Shown: positions 23,453 through 33,507 of the stretch, in pieces
How the letters are laid out: each line of letters begins with the position of its first letter
How positions within the stretch are numbered: the first letter of the stretch is position 1
Assembly: GCF_019668485.1 (NCBI RefSeq)
Contig: NZ_AP024619.1
Location: 1,673,001 to 1,737,000, forward strand
From: Gelria sp. Kuro-4
GTDB lineage: Bacteria > Bacillota > DTU030 > DUMP01
Reading direction: 5' to 3'
Length of the DNA stretch: 64,000 nt
The notes under the pieces: model-generated
What the model saw: only the letters and a program-made list of their open reading frames with translations
Database searches by the model: none
Told to the model about the DNA's origin: nothing
Translations under genes and position numbers: made by a program

Positions 23453-24367
23453 GTGCGCCGGGCCGAAACGCGCGTCGCCATCGCCGGGCGCGAGCTTACT
23501 TTAACCAACCTGGACAAGGTGTTCTGGCCCGACCGGGGGTATACCAAGGCCGATGTCCTGGCTTACTATGTGGAGATGTTCCCTTTCCTCAGCCCGCACC
23601 TAAAGGACCGCCCGCTGGTGGTCACCCGGTATCCCAACGGTATCCAGGGCAAGTCCTTTTACCAGAAGAACCTGCCGGCCCATGCGCCGGCCTGGATCAA
23701 GTCCTGCCCCGTTCCGACCGAAAAGGAGAAACGGGTTATTAATTTTGTCCTTTGCCAGGACTTGCCCACCCTGGTGTGGCTGGTGAACCAGGGGGCGCTC
23801 GAGCTGCATCCCTGGCTGTCACGGTACGACAAACTGGATTACCCGGACTTCGCCGTGTTCGACCTGGACCCGGATCCGCCCAGCGGTCTGGCCGAGGCCC
23901 GGGAGGTGGCCCTGGTGCTCGGGCGCCTGCTCGGCGGCCTGGGCCTCAAGGTTTTTCCTAAAACCTCGGGGGCCACCGGGCTGCACCTTTATGTTCCCTT
24001 GGCCCGGGCCGAAACCTACGAGGAGGTGCGCGAATTCTGCGGCGCCGTAGCGCGTGTGGTCGCCCGGAAGCTGCCGGCCTTGGCCACGGTGGAGCGCCGG
24101 GTGGCCGCCCGGCGGGGGAAGGTGTACATCGACTGGCTGCAGAACATCCGCGGTCAGACCATCTGTGCCCCGTACAGCCTCCGGCCGCTGCCGGGGGCGC
24201 CGGTTTCCACCCCGCTTACCTGGGATGAGGTGCCCACCCTCACGGCGGGCTTTGATATAGAAAGCATTCGCCCGCGGGTGGCCCGGGAGGGCGACCTTTT
24301 CCGCAGCGCCCTGGCCGGGGGCGCAGCGCTTCAGCAGGCCATCCAGGCCCTGAAAAGCCGGGATTAG
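23453..24367 (+). CDS. LigD-type DNA polymerase (primase) domain protein
   Basis: A 304-residue archaeo-eukaryotic primase-type polymerase matching the LigD PolDom. VFDLDPDPPSG holds the two metal-binding Asp, SGATGLHLYVPLA the nucleotide-binding segment, and VYIDWLQNIRGQTICAPYSLRP the third Asp. GTG 23453 lies six bases after AGGAGGG; ATG 23447 is in frame but too close to that site. It would fill gaps and prefer ribonucleotides at ends held by Ku. Third gene of the end-joining cassette; no phosphoesterase module is present in the three genes. Confidence 0.9.
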   Translation: MRRAETRVAIAGRELTLTNLDKVFWPDRGYTKADVLAYYVEMFPFLSPHLKDRPLVVTRYPNGIQGKSFYQKNLPAHAPAWIKSCPVPTEKEKRVINFVLCQDLPTLVWLVNQGALELHPWLSRYDKLDYPDFAVFDLDPDPPSGLAEAREVALVLGRLLGGLGLKVFPKTSGATGLHLYVPLARAETYEEVREFCGAVARVVARKLPALATVERRVAARRGKVYIDWLQNIRGQTICAPYSLRPLPGAPVSTPLTWDEVPTLTAGFDIESIRPRVAREGDLFRSALAGGAALQQAIQALKSRD

Positions 24368-24419
24368 TCGGGAGGAATTCGGCGGGAAGTAGCAAAGTGT
24401 GTAGTAGTTCTGAGTAGTG

Positions 24420-25532
24420 ATGTCGGGGGAGGGGAAGAGGACGGAGAACTTGACAGAACGTGACCTCTGGCTGGCGGTGGCCGGAACGCCCGGGGTGGGA
24501 GCGCGCTCTTTTTTTGAACTGCTGGAGCTGTTTGGGCACTTGACCGCTTTCTGGGAAGCTTCAGAGACGGAAGTGCGCGAGCGGGCGGCGCCCCTGGGCG
24601 CCCGGCGGGTGCAGGCGCTTCTCATGACGCGGCGCAGGTTCAAGCTGGAAGAAGCGCTCAAGCGCCTGGAGCAGGCCGGCGTGCAGTTTGTCACCCTGCT
24701 CGATGCCGCCTACCCGGACAATTTAAAGACCATCTTTGACCCGCCGCCGGTGCTTTACTACCGGGGCGATCTCCGGGCCGGGGACAGCCTGGCCGTGGCG
24801 ATGGTGGGCTCGCGCCGCGCTACTCCCTACGGCCGGGAAATCGCCACCAAATTTGCCCGCGAGCTGGCCGGTGCGGGTGTAACGGTGGTGAGCGGCCTGG
24901 CGCGCGGCATCGACTCCGCCGCCCACCGCGGCGCGCTGGCCGGCGGCGGGCGCACGTTGGCCGTATTAGGCTCTGGCCTGGATGTGATTTACCCGCCGGA
25001 AAACGCCCGCCTCTATGCGCAGGTGGCCGAGCACGGTGCGGTCCTGAGCGAGTTTCCCCTGGGCGCGCAGCCGGAAGCCGGCCATTTTCCCATGCGCAAC
25101 CGGGTGATCAGCGGCCTGGCCCGCGCTGTGGTGGTGGTGGAGGCTGCCCGGACCAGCGGCTCGCTCATCACCGCCGACTGTGCCCTGGAGCAGGGCAGGG
25201 ACGTCTTTGCCGTCCCGGGGCCGGTCACCAGCCCCTTCAGCTGGGGAACGAACAACCTCCTCAAGCAGGGGGCGAAGGTAATGCAGGATGTGAGCGATGT
25301 CCTGGTGGAGCTGGGACTGAGCGAGGCGCCTGCGACAGGGTGCGAGCGGCCCGACTTGACTTCCCAGGAAGAGAAGGTGTATTCTTTGTTTTCGGAGCGC
25401 AGCCTGCACATTGATGAACTGGTACGGCGCTCCGGGTTGACAGCGCAGGAAGTTACTGCCATACTTATGATGCTGGAGCTGAAGGGCCTTGTCCGCCAGC
25501 TACCGGGGAAGATGTTTTTCCGCGTGCCTTGA
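24420..25532 (+). CDS. dprA: DNA-processing protein DprA
   Basis: A 370-residue DprA/Smf: an N-terminal SAM-like helical region, then the Rossmann-type core with MVGSRRATPYGREIA, VVSGLARGIDSAAHRGAL, GSGLDVIYPPEN, FPMRNRVISGLA and EAARTSGSLITAD, and a C-terminal winged helix after residue 300. It loads RecA on incoming single strands in transformation. ATG 24420 is the most upstream plausible start but has no strong ribosome site; TTG 24450 after GGAG is possible. It begins a group with topA and trmFO. Confidence 0.93.
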   Translation: MSGEGKRTENLTERDLWLAVAGTPGVGARSFFELLELFGHLTAFWEASETEVRERAAPLGARRVQALLMTRRRFKLEEALKRLEQAGVQFVTLLDAAYPDNLKTIFDPPPVLYYRGDLRAGDSLAVAMVGSRRATPYGREIATKFARELAGAGVTVVSGLARGIDSAAHRGALAGGGRTLAVLGSGLDVIYPPENARLYAQVAEHGAVLSEFPLGAQPEAGHFPMRNRVISGLARAVVVVEAARTSGSLITADCALEQGRDVFAVPGPVTSPFSWGTNNLLKQGAKVMQDVSDVLVELGLSEAPATGCERPDLTSQEEKVYSLFSERSLHIDELVRRSGLTAQEVTAILMMLELKGLVRQLPGKMFFRVP

Positions 25533-25592
25533 GGGACGGACTGAAGGAAAAAGGAACAACAAAGGATGCCGCTCGGCGGCGGGGGTGTAAGG

Positions 25593-27719
25593 ATGGAAAA
25601 GTGTCTCTTGATCGTCGAATCGCCGGCCAAAGCCAAGACCATCGAGAAATTTCTGGGGAAGGGCTATGCCGTGGCGGCCTCCATGGGCCACGTGCGCGAC
25701 CTACCGCGCAGCCAGTTCGGGGTGGACGTGGAGGACAATTTTACCCCCAAGTATATAACCATCCGGGGCAAGGGCGAGATACTGAAGAAACTGCGCGAGG
25801 CAGCCAAAAAGGCGGACAAGGTGTACCTGGCGGCCGACCCGGACCGGGAGGGGGAGGCCATCGCCTGGCACCTGGCTTATGTCCTCGGCCTCGAGCCTTC
25901 TGCGCCGTGCCGCGTGGAGTTTAACGAGATCACCAAACAGGCGGTGCGCGATTCGCTCAAGAGCCCGCGCGCCATCGACCAGAAGCGGGTCGATGCGCAG
26001 CAGGCGCGCCGGGTGCTGGACCGGCTGGTGGGGTACAACTTGAGTCCCCTCCTCTGGGACAAGGTTAAGCGCGGCCTTTCGGCCGGGCGGGTGCAGTCGG
26101 TGGCCGTGAAGCTCATCTGCGACCGGCAGCGTGAGATCGACGCCTTCCAGCCGGAGGAGTACTGGACCATCACGGCCCAGGTGGCCAAGTCTACCAGGGA
26201 GAAATTCTCCGCCCGCCTGGTGGCGCGCGGCGGCGAGAAGCTGGAGATTAAGGACGAAGCCGGCGCGCAGGCGCTGGTCAGCGAGCTCAAAAGGCAAGAA
26301 CTGCATGTGACAGACATCAGCCGCCGTGAGCGTCGGAAGAACCCGCACCCGCCCTTTACCACCAGCACCCTGCAGCAGGAGGCTGCCCGCCGGCTCGGTT
26401 TCACCGTCAAAAAGACCATGTCGCTGGCGCAGCAGCTTTACGAGGGTTTGGAGGTCGGCAAAGAGGGCAGGGTCGGGCTCATCACCTACATGCGCACTGA
26501 CTCCACGCGCATCTCACCTGTTGCCCGCCGCGAGGCGGTGGAGTACATCGAACGTACCTATGGTGCGGACTACAAGGGCGCCGGGGTGTTCACCGCCGCC
26601 CGCGGCAAGGTGCAGGATGCCCATGAAGGCATCCGCCCGACGCAGGTGACGCGGCTGCCGCAAAACCTGGCCACGTATCTCACGCGCGACCAGCTGCGCC
26701 TCTACACCCTGATCTGGGAACGCTTTCTCGCCAGCCAGATGGCGCCTGCGGTGTACGACAGCGTGACGGCCGAGATCGCCGCCGGGGAGCTTCGGCTCCG
26801 GGCGACCGGCTCGGAGGTGAAGTTCCGCGGTTACACAGCGGTCTACGAAGAAACCAGGGACGGTGAGGGCGAGGAAAAAGAGGCGGTGCTACCGCCGCTT
26901 GTGGTCGGTGAGAAGCTGACGCTGGTGCGCACCGTGCCCGAGCAGCACTTCACCCAGCCGCCGCCGGCTTACACCGAGGCCTCGTTGGTAAAGACGCTGG
27001 AAGAGAAGGGCATCGGGCGCCCCAGTACCTATGCCCCCACCGTGGAGACCATCTTAAAGCGCGGCTACGTGACGCGCGAGAAGAAGAAGCTCAAACCGAC
27101 CGAGCTGGGTTTTTTGGTCACCGACCTCTTGAGCCGCTACTTCCCGGAGATTATCGATGTCCAGTTTACGGCGGAGATGGAGGACAAACTGGACCGGATT
27201 GAGGAAGGCGAGGCCGAATGGCGGCGAGTGGTGGGCGAGTTTTACCCCGCCTTTGCCGAGCAGGTGCGTGCAGCCAAGGAAAACATGGAGGAAGTCCACG
27301 TGGCGGACGAGGTGAGCGACGAAGTGTGCGAACTGTGCGGCCGCCGCATGGTGATCAAGCAGGGGCGCTTCGGCAAGTTTTTGGCCTGCCCCGGTTTTCC
27401 TGCGTGCCGCAACACGAAGCCGCTGCGCGAAGGGACGGGCGTTAAGTGTCCCCAGTGCGGGGGCGAGATCTTAGTAAAGACATCGCGGCGCGGCCGGCGT
27501 TTCTACGGCTGCGAAAACTACCCGGAGTGCAGGTTCGTGACCTGGGATACCCCCACGGAAAAGCGCTGCCCGCGCTGTGGCTCGCTCCTGGTGCGCAAAG
27601 AGAGCCGGCGCCGAGAGCCTTACCTGGCCTGCAGCAACAAGGAGTGCCGCTATACGGAAGACCCGGCGAAAAGCCCGGCTGAGCCGGAAAACGCGCGGCA
27701 AAAGAAGGTGGGTTCATGA
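25593..27719 (+). CDS. topA: DNA topoisomerase I (type IA)
   Basis: A 708-residue TopA. The toprim domain carries Glu9 ([10 protein letters not shown]) and Asp82/Asp84 (DPDREGE). The active tyrosine is Tyr299 in [10 protein letters not shown]. Three C-terminal Cys4 zinc ribbons start near residues 578, 616 and 659 (CELC, CPQC, CPRC). Relaxes negative supercoils. ATG 25593 is chosen since the toprim strand normally begins within a few residues. The stop overlaps the trmFO start (ATGA). Confidence 0.97.
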   Translation: MEKCLLIVESPAKAKTIEKFLGKGYAVAASMGHVRDLPRSQFGVDVEDNFTPKYITIRGKGEILKKLREAAKKADKVYLAADPDREGEAIAWHLAYVLGLEPSAPCRVEFNEITKQAVRDSLKSPRAIDQKRVDAQQARRVLDRLVGYNLSPLLWDKVKRGLSAGRVQSVAVKLICDRQREIDAFQPEEYWTITAQVAKSTREKFSARLVARGGEKLEIKDEAGAQALVSELKRQELHVTDISRRERRKNPHPPFTTSTLQQEAARRLGFTVKKTMSLAQQLYEGLEVGKEGRVGLITYMRTDSTRISPVARREAVEYIERTYGADYKGAGVFTAARGKVQDAHEGIRPTQVTRLPQNLATYLTRDQLRLYTLIWERFLASQMAPAVYDSVTAEIAAGELRLRATGSEVKFRGYTAVYEETRDGEGEEKEAVLPPLVVGEKLTLVRTVPEQHFTQPPPAYTEASLVKTLEEKGIGRPSTYAPTVETILKRGYVTREKKKLKPTELGFLVTDLLSRYFPEIIDVQFTAEMEDKLDRIEEGEAEWRRVVGEFYPAFAEQVRAAKENMEEVHVADEVSDEVCELCGRRMVIKQGRFGKFLACPGFPACRNTKPLREGTGVKCPQCGGEILVKTSRRGRRFYGCENYPECRFVTWDTPTEKRCPRCGSLLVRKESRRREPYLACSNKECRYTEDPAKSPAEPENARQKKVGS

Positions 27720-29029
27720 CCGAAGCGGTTACGGTGATCGGGGCCGGCCTGGCCGGCAGCGAGGCCGCCTGGCAGCTGGCCAAGCGGGGCGTCAAGGTGC
27801 GCCTGATCGAGATGCGTCCGGCGAAGTTCACGCCGGCGCACCATACCGACAAGTTCGCCGAACTGGTGTGCAGCAACTCGCTGCGGGCCGCCGCGCTCGA
27901 GAACGCGGTGGGCCTGCTGAAAGAAGAGATGCGGCGGCTGGACTCCTTGATCATGCGTGCGGCGGAGGCGACGCGCGTGCCGGCCGGCGGCGCTCTGGCC
28001 GTGGACCGCGACCGGTTCTCCGACTTTATAACGAGCGCCCTCACGGAGCACCCGGCGGTAAGCGTGGAGCGCCGTGAGGTTACGGAAATCCCGGCGCAAG
28101 GGATCGTAATCATCGCCACCGGCCCCTTAACCTCGGACGCCATGGCGGCGCGGCTGGGTGAGCTTACGGGCACAGAGCACCTTTATTTTTACGACGCGGT
28201 GGCCCCCATTGTCACGCTGGAATCGGTGAACCTGGAACGCTGCTTCTGGGGGTCCCGCTACGGGAAGGGCGAAAAGGCCTACCTGAACTGCCCGCTGACC
28301 CAGGAGGAGTACGAACGTTTCTGGGAAGAACTGGTGCGGGCCGAGCGGCACCCGCTGAAGGAGTTTGAAGAACTTAAGGTGTTCGAAGGCTGCATGCCGG
28401 TTGAGGAAATGGCCCGGCGGGGGCCGGAAACCCTGCGCTTCGGGCCCCTGAAACCGGTGGGGCTGGTTGACCCGCACACCGGCAGGCAGCCGTACGCCGT
28501 GGTGCAGCTGCGGCAGGATAACCGGGAAGGGACACTCTACAACCTGGTGGGCTTTCAGACGCAGCTCAAGTGGGGCGAGCAAAAGCGCGTCTTCGGCCTG
28601 ATCCCGGGCCTGGAGAATGCCGAGTTTGTGCGCTACGGGGTGATGCACCGCAACACCTTTATCGCTTCACCCAAGGTGCTGGCACCCACCTGGCAGCTGA
28701 AGGCGGCACCGCGGCTTTTCGTTGCCGGCCAGGTGACAGGTGTGGAGGGTTACGTGGAATCGGCGGCCTCGGGGCTGGTGGCCGGCATCAATGCGGCCCG
28801 CCTGGCCCGGGGGCTGGACCCTATCGTCCTTTCGCCTGAGACGGCGTGCGGGGCGCTGGCGCACTACGTCACCACCGCCGGCCTGGGGAATTTCCAGCCC
28901 ATGAACGTGAATTTCGGCCTTTTTCCACCCCTGGGCACCCGGGTCCGCGGGCGCCGCGAGCGAAACCTGGCCTTGGCGCAGCGGGCCTTGGCCTGGTTTG
29001 ACAATAATTGGAAACATTTCGAATTATAG
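27716..29029 (+). CDS. trmFO: Methylene-THF-dependent tRNA (uracil-54) methyltransferase
   Basis: A 437-residue flavoprotein of the TrmFO/Gid family. The FAD-binding [11 protein letters not shown] is at residue 8, and the family runs [37 protein letters not shown] and [16 protein letters not shown] all appear. It forms ribothymidine at position 54 of tRNA using 5,10-methylene-THF and FADH2. Four-base overlap with topA. The topA-trmFO-xerC-hslVU order is conserved in Firmicutes. Confidence 0.96.
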   Translation: MTEAVTVIGAGLAGSEAAWQLAKRGVKVRLIEMRPAKFTPAHHTDKFAELVCSNSLRAAALENAVGLLKEEMRRLDSLIMRAAEATRVPAGGALAVDRDRFSDFITSALTEHPAVSVERREVTEIPAQGIVIIATGPLTSDAMAARLGELTGTEHLYFYDAVAPIVTLESVNLERCFWGSRYGKGEKAYLNCPLTQEEYERFWEELVRAERHPLKEFEELKVFEGCMPVEEMARRGPETLRFGPLKPVGLVDPHTGRQPYAVVQLRQDNREGTLYNLVGFQTQLKWGEQKRVFGLIPGLENAEFVRYGVMHRNTFIASPKVLAPTWQLKAAPRLFVAGQVTGVEGYVESAASGLVAGINAARLARGLDPIVLSPETACGALAHYVTTAGLGNFQPMNVNFGLFPPLGTRVRGRRERNLALAQRALAWFDNNWKHFEL

Positions 29030-29031
29030 TG

Positions 29032-29060
29032 TTGCCAAAATAATCTTTTTGTGTTAGTAT
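29032..29060 (+). promoter_or_regulatory. Sigma-A promoter upstream of xerC
   Basis: TTGCCA at 29032-29037, a 17-base spacer, TAGTAT at 29055-29060, in a local AT-rich patch just after the trmFO stop and about 38 bases before xerC. It gives the xerC-hslV-hslU-codY unit its own start. Confidence 0.75.
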
Positions 29061-29098
29061 AGGGCCGTGTCAAGCCAGCATCCAGGGAGGTGGCAGCG

Positions 29099-29995
29099 GT
29101 GGCCTGGGAGAGGGAGCGGGATGATTTTCTGGCCTACCTGGCAGAGGACCGCGCCTACTCGCGGCATACCGTGGCCGCCTACCAGGACGACTTGGAGCAT
29201 TATGCCTGCTTTTGCCGGGAGCAGGCAGTGGACCCACTACAGCCGCCGCGGGGACTCTTACGGGCCTACCTGGCGTACCTCAGCGAAAGGGGTTACGCCC
29301 GCCGTACCATCGCCCGCCGCCTCACGGCCCTGCGCTCCTTTTTCCGCTTCCGCCAGCGCCAGGGTCGCAGCGGCGAAAACCAGGCCGAGCAGCTTCATGG
29401 CCCCAAGCTGGGAAGGAAACTGCCCACCTTTTTGTCGGAGGAGCAGGTGGAGGCCCTGCTGCGGGCGCCCGCTGCGGTCACGCCGCTCGGGAAGCGCGAT
29501 GCCGCCATTTTGGAACTGCTTTACGCTACGGGGGCGCGCGTCGGGGAACTGGTGGCCCTGAACCTGGCCGATCTTAACCTGGGGGCCGGGTGCGCCCGCG
29601 TGCTGGGCAAAGGCCGGCGCGAACGGATTGTTCTTTTGGGCGGGCGGGCCGTGGCCGCGCTCCGGCTCTACCTGACAGCCGGGCGGCCCTTTCTGGTAAA
29701 GGCCGGCAGAGCGGAGCAGGCGGTATTCTTAAACCGCTCGGGCCGGCGCCTGACGGACCGAAGCGTACGCCGGCTGGTGGACAAATACTGCCAGGCGGCG
29801 GCGTTAAACCTGCACATCAGCCCCCATACTCTGCGCCATACCTTTGCCACTCACCTCCTCGAACACGGGGCGGACCTGCGAAGCGTCCAGGAGCTACTGG
29901 GGCACGCCAGCCTTTCCACCACCCAGATTTACACGCACGTTACCCGGCAGCGTCTCTACAGCGAATACCGGGCGGCCCATCCGCGCGCCGAATGA
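29099..29995 (+). CDS. xerC: Tyrosine recombinase XerC/CodV
   Basis: A 298-residue tyrosine recombinase with SAM-like N-terminal DNA-binding domain and C-terminal catalytic domain. Catalytic residues are Arg147 (ATGARVGEL), Lys171, His243 and Arg246 (HTLRH), His269 (LGHAS) and Tyr278 (IYTHV). GTG 29099 is preferred because GGGAGG at 29085-29090 lies eight bases upstream; GTG 29090 overlaps that site. It resolves chromosome dimers at dif. Position matches codV of Bacillus, first gene of the codV-clpQY-codY unit. Confidence 0.93.
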   Translation: MAWERERDDFLAYLAEDRAYSRHTVAAYQDDLEHYACFCREQAVDPLQPPRGLLRAYLAYLSERGYARRTIARRLTALRSFFRFRQRQGRSGENQAEQLHGPKLGRKLPTFLSEEQVEALLRAPAAVTPLGKRDAAILELLYATGARVGELVALNLADLNLGAGCARVLGKGRRERIVLLGGRAVAALRLYLTAGRPFLVKAGRAEQAVFLNRSGRRLTDRSVRRLVDKYCQAAALNLHISPHTLRHTFATHLLEHGADLRSVQELLGHASLSTTQIYTHVTRQRLYSEYRAAHPRAE

Positions 29996-30011
29996 GAAGG
30001 GAGGAGGGAGC

Positions 30012-30542
30012 GTGTTTCACGGTACCACAGTAGTCGCGGTCCGGCGGGACGGACACGTGGCCCTGGCGGGCGACGGTCAGGTTACCTTTGGGAACAACAC
30101 CATCATGAAGCAGGGGGCGCGCAAGGTGCGCGGGCTTCATGGCGGCAAGGTGCTGGCCGGGTTTGCGGGTTCCGTGGCTGACGCCATGACCCTCTTTGAA
30201 AAGTTCGAGACCAAACTGGAAGAGTACCATGGTAATTTGCAGCGCGCGGCCGTTGAGTTGGCCAAAGAGTGGCGGCTGGACCGCATGCTGCGCCGCTTGG
30301 AGGCCCTCCTGATCGTGGCCGACACCGAGCGAGTGCTCATCATTTCCGGCAGCGGCGAGGTGATCGAGCCGGACGATGAGGTGGCAGCCGTCGGCTCCGG
30401 TGGCCCCTATGCCCTGGCGGCGGCGCGGGCCCTGCTGAGGCATACGGCCCTCAGTGCGCGCCAGGTGGCGGAGGAGGCCTTGCGCATTGCCGCAGGTATC
30501 TGCGTCTATACCAACGACCAGATAACGGTGGAGGAGTTGTAG
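30012..30542 (+). CDS. hslV: ATP-dependent protease subunit HslV (ClpQ)
   Basis: A 176-residue N-terminal-nucleophile peptidase. [11 protein letters not shown] begins the protein, with a Thr nucleophile exposed after processing; [32 protein letters not shown] and [15 protein letters not shown] are family signatures. GTG 30012 follows GGAGGGAG. A dodecamer forms the proteolytic core capped by HslU, encoded four bases downstream. Confidence 0.95.
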   Translation: MFHGTTVVAVRRDGHVALAGDGQVTFGNNTIMKQGARKVRGLHGGKVLAGFAGSVADAMTLFEKFETKLEEYHGNLQRAAVELAKEWRLDRMLRRLEALLIVADTERVLIISGSGEVIEPDDEVAAVGSGGPYALAAARALLRHTALSARQVAEEALRIAAGICVYTNDQITVEEL

Positions 30543-30546
30543 GGCT

Positions 30547-31950
30547 ATGCTGGAGGAGCTGCGACCCACCCAGATCGTGGCGGAGCTCGATAAGTACATC
30601 GTCGGCCAGGAGGAAGCCAAGCGCACGGTGGCCATCGCGCTGCGCAACCGCTACCGGCGGGCCCAGCTCCCGCCGGAGCTCAGGGACGAGATCATCCCGA
30701 AGAACATCCTGATGATCGGGCCGACGGGCGTGGGCAAAACCGAAATCGCCCGGCGCCTGGCCAAACTGGTCAATGCTCCCCTGGTCAAGGTGGAAGCGAC
30801 CAAGTTCACTGAGGTGGGGTACGTCGGCCGGGATGTCGATGCCATGATCCGGGACCTGGTGGAGACGGCCATCCGCATGGTGAAGAACGAGCGCATGGCC
30901 GAGGTGCAGGCAAAGGCGGGCGTGCTGGCCGAGGAGCGCCTGTTGGGTCTTTTGGCGCCTTTGCCGGAGCGGCGCAACAGCGCCGTGAACCCCCTCGGCC
31001 TGCTCTTTGGCGTGAAGGAAGACCATGAGCAGCCGGAGGAGGAGGGCTACGGCGCCCGGGTATCCGAGGTCAAGGCCCGGCGGGCGCGCTTGAAAGAGCA
31101 GCTGGCGGCCGGGGAACTGGAAGACCAGCTGGTGGAGATCGAGGTAGAGGACAACGCGCCTCCCATGCTGGAGATCTTCTCAGGCGCCGGCGTCGAGGAG
31201 ATGGGAATCAACCTCCAGGAAGTACTGGGCAACATGTTCCCCAAAAAGCGAAAAAAACGGCGCGTGACGGTGGAGAATGCCCGCCGGATTCTCACGCAAG
31301 AGGAAGCCCAAAAGCTCATCGACATGGACGAGGTGGTGGCAACCGCCGTTCAGCGGGCCGAACAGTCGGGGATCGTCTTTATCGACGAAATCGACAAGAT
31401 AGCGGGGCGCGAGGGCGGCGCGGGCCCGGATGTCTCCCGCGAAGGCGTGCAGCGCGACATACTGCCCATCATCGAGGGCTCAACGGTGATGACCAAGTAC
31501 GGCCCGGTGAAGACGGACCACATCCTCTTCATCGCCGCCGGGGCTTTTCACGTGGCCAAGCCCTCCGACCTTATTCCCGAGCTGCAGGGACGTTTTCCTT
31601 TGCGGGTGGAGCTTAAATCCCTGAGCGAGGAGGATTTTCGCCGCATCCTGACCCAACCGGAGAATGCGCTCATCAAGCAGTATACGGCGCTTTTGGCAAC
31701 CGAAGGTATAAAAGTCAAATTTTCCGCCGATGCTATAGGCGAAATTGCGAAAACGGCCACACTGGTCAACGAAGAGACCGAAAACATCGGTGCCCGCCGC
31801 CTGCACACCATCCTGGAGAAGGTGCTGGAGGACCTTTCCTTCCTGGCCGGGGAAGATGTGACCGGCGAAGTGGTGATCGATGCGGCTTACGTGCGCCGGC
31901 AACTGGAGAGCATCGTTAAGAACCGCGACCTGAGCCGGTATATTTTGTAG
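30547..31950 (+). CDS. hslU: ATP-dependent protease ATPase subunit HslU (ClpY)
   Basis: A 467-residue AAA+ unfoldase. Walker A GPTGVGKT is at residues 58-65, an inserted I domain lies roughly between 110 and 240, Walker B is FIDEIDKI near 280, with sensor and arginine-finger regions after. The C-terminal DLSRYIL is the tail that docks into HslV and opens it. Starts four bases after hslV and is likely coupled. Confidence 0.96.
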   Translation: MLEELRPTQIVAELDKYIVGQEEAKRTVAIALRNRYRRAQLPPELRDEIIPKNILMIGPTGVGKTEIARRLAKLVNAPLVKVEATKFTEVGYVGRDVDAMIRDLVETAIRMVKNERMAEVQAKAGVLAEERLLGLLAPLPERRNSAVNPLGLLFGVKEDHEQPEEEGYGARVSEVKARRARLKEQLAAGELEDQLVEIEVEDNAPPMLEIFSGAGVEEMGINLQEVLGNMFPKKRKKRRVTVENARRILTQEEAQKLIDMDEVVATAVQRAEQSGIVFIDEIDKIAGREGGAGPDVSREGVQRDILPIIEGSTVMTKYGPVKTDHILFIAAGAFHVAKPSDLIPELQGRFPLRVELKSLSEEDFRRILTQPENALIKQYTALLATEGIKVKFSADAIGEIAKTATLVNEETENIGARRLHTILEKVLEDLSFLAGEDVTGEVVIDAAYVRRQLESIVKNRDLSRYIL

Positions 31951-31977
31951 GGAAAAGTGAAAGAGGAGGAGTCTCAA

Positions 31978-32751
31978 GTGAATCTGCTGGAGAAAACGCG
32001 TAGCCTCAACCGCCTGCTACAAAAGTCCGCGGGGCACCCCGTCGACTTTGACGAAATCTGCCGCGTGTTGAGCGAACTCATCCAAGCCAATGTCTACGTG
32101 GTCAGCCGGCGGGGGAAGATTCTCGGGCACGCCCTGAAAGAAGGATACCGTTGTGATGTGATGGAGGCGGACGTCCTCAAGGCGGAAAAGCTGCCTGGCG
32201 ACTTCAACGACCGCCTGCTCCGGGTTCTCGATACCACCACCATGCAGCAGGAACCCGGGCACTGCGTCTTCGACAGCGAGGTGGGCTGCCTTTTCCCCTC
32301 GCAGGAGCTGACCATTGTGCCGATCAACGGCGCCGGCGAGCGCCTCGGCACGCTCCTGGTGGCCAAGTTCGACGCCGCCTTCACCGAGGAGGACCTGATC
32401 CTCGCCGAGTACGGCGCCACGGTGGTGGGAATGGAGATTCTGCGGGCCAAGAGCGAAGAGATCGAAGAAGAGGCCCGCAAGAAAGCGGCCGTGCAGGTTG
32501 CCCTCGGTACCCTTTCCTACTCGGAGCTCGAAGCGGTGGTTCACATCTTCGAGGAGCTCGACGGGCCGGAGGGCCTCCTGGTGGCCAGCAAGGTGGCCGA
32601 CCGGGTGGGAATTACGCGTTCGGTGATCGTGAATGCCCTGCGCAAGTTCGAAAGCGCGGGCGTGATCGAATCGCGCTCCCTCGGCATGAAAGGAACCTAC
32701 ATCAAGGTGCTGAACGACCGCCTGCTGGACGAACTCAAGAAGATAAAATAG
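31978..32751 (+). CDS. codY: GTP-sensing transcriptional pleiotropic repressor CodY
   Basis: A 257-residue CodY: N-terminal GAF domain binding branched-chain amino acids (to about residue 155), linker, and C-terminal winged helix with [32 protein letters not shown] 31978 lies seven bases after GAGGAG; the frame could extend seven codons upstream but without a better site. It senses GTP and Ile/Leu/Val to repress adaptive genes. It ends the xerC-hslVU-codY transcript. Confidence 0.96.
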   Translation: MNLLEKTRSLNRLLQKSAGHPVDFDEICRVLSELIQANVYVVSRRGKILGHALKEGYRCDVMEADVLKAEKLPGDFNDRLLRVLDTTTMQQEPGHCVFDSEVGCLFPSQELTIVPINGAGERLGTLLVAKFDAAFTEEDLILAEYGATVVGMEILRAKSEEIEEEARKKAAVQVALGTLSYSELEAVVHIFEELDGPEGLLVASKVADRVGITRSVIVNALRKFESAGVIESRSLGMKGTYIKVLNDRLLDELKKIK

Positions 32752-32764
32752 CCCGGGTGCCCCG

Positions 32765-32794
32765 GCCCCCTTCGACAAGGGGGCTCTTTTTTTT
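32765..32794 (+). terminator. Rho-independent terminator after codY
   Basis: An eight-pair GC-rich stem (GCCCCCTT at 32765-32772, AAGGGGGC at 32777-32784) with a CGAC loop, then TC and eight T at 32787-32794. It separates codY from the riboswitch-controlled flagellar operon. Confidence 0.95.
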
Positions 32795-32855
32795 GTCCAA
32801 AAAGAGGGCTTTAATTTCTGGTAAAATAATACTGGTCGGCAGGAATTTGGCTAAC

Positions 32856-32914
32856 CGTGCCGAAAAAGGAAGATTAAGGGCGAGCAAAACCAGCTCAGGC
32901 GTGCATCCGGCACG
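32856..32914 (+). ncRNA. Unassigned structured leader element
   Basis: CGTGCCG at 32856-32862 pairs perfectly with CGGCACG at 32908-32914, and an internal GAGC/GCTC hairpin lies between (near 32881-32896). It lies between the codY terminator and the GEMM aptamer, probably in the flagellar operon leader. I recognise no known class. Confidence 0.35.
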
Positions 32915-32941
32915 ACCTAAAAGAAGAATTGAACGAGCTGA

Positions 32942-33023
32942 CAGCGAAACAAGGCAAACCTGGCGAAAGCCGGGGACGCAAAGCCACGGGCCTACAGCTT
33001 AAAGCCAAGGCAGCCGGGCTGCC
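32942..33023 (+). promoter_or_regulatory. Cyclic di-GMP-I (GEMM-I) riboswitch aptamer
   Basis: The conserved aptamer parts are in order. GGCAAACC leads into P2 with a GAAA tetraloop at 32965-32968, then GGGACGCAAAGCC, the GGGCCT segment of P3, and the closing GGCAGCCGGG matching the GG(U)AGCCGGG consensus. It lies just upstream of flgB, so intracellular c-di-GMP should control the flagellar operon by transcription attenuation. Confidence 0.9.
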
Positions 33024-33038
33024 GCGCGTCTGGCTGGA

Positions 33039-33074
33039 ACCCCCAAGTGGCCCTGCCAGCTGGGGTATTTTCTT
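33039..33074 (+). terminator. Riboswitch expression platform terminator
   Basis: A bulged stem of about 11 pairs (ACCCC at 33039-33043 with GGGGT at 33062-33066; AGT and GGC with GCCA and CT inside) followed by TATTTTCTT. An alternative pairing GCTGG (33033-33037) with CCAGC (33056-33060) excludes it, the expected two-state layout. The flgB ribosome site begins shortly after. Confidence 0.65.
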
Positions 33075-33094
33075 ATGGGCGAGGAGGTGGGCGC

Positions 33095-33505
33095 ATGCCC
33101 TGGGATCCTGTAACGAGCGGCGTGCTCAGAGAGATAGGGCTCGGCCTGGATTGGGCCGCCTTGCGGCAGCGGGCCATCGCCAATAACCTGGCCAACGTGG
33201 ACACGCCTGGTTACAAGCGGGAGGACGTGGCGTTCCCGGAAGCGCTGCGCCGGGCGCAGGCGGGGGGCGGGCGACCGCTGGCTCTGGCGGTCACGGCGCC
33301 GGGGCACCTGACGCCCCCGGCCGAAGAAGGTTGGGTGGTAGTACGGGACACGGGCACTACATTGCGTAACGACGGCAACAATGTCGACATTGAAGCGGAG
33401 GCGGCGGAGCTGGCCAAGAACGCGCTCTACTACAACGCCTTGGTGAGCCGGGCGGCCGGTTACCTGGCGAGCCTGCGCTATGTCATCAGTGAAGGGAGGC
33501 GTTAG
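33095..33505 (+). CDS. flgB: Flagellar basal-body rod protein FlgB
   Basis: A 136-residue proximal rod protein. The N-terminal rod motif RAIANNLANVDTPGYKREDVAF is followed by the C-terminal helix with ELAKNALYYNALVSRAAGYLASLR. ATG 33095 follows GAGGAGGTGG, right after the riboswitch platform. First gene of the fla/che operon; exported by the flagellar type III system. FlgC starts two bases after its stop. Confidence 0.95.
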   Translation: MPWDPVTSGVLREIGLGLDWAALRQRAIANNLANVDTPGYKREDVAFPEALRRAQAGGGRPLALAVTAPGHLTPPAEEGWVVVRDTGTTLRNDGNNVDIEAEAAELAKNALYYNALVSRAAGYLASLRYVISEGRR

Positions 33506-33507
33506 CG

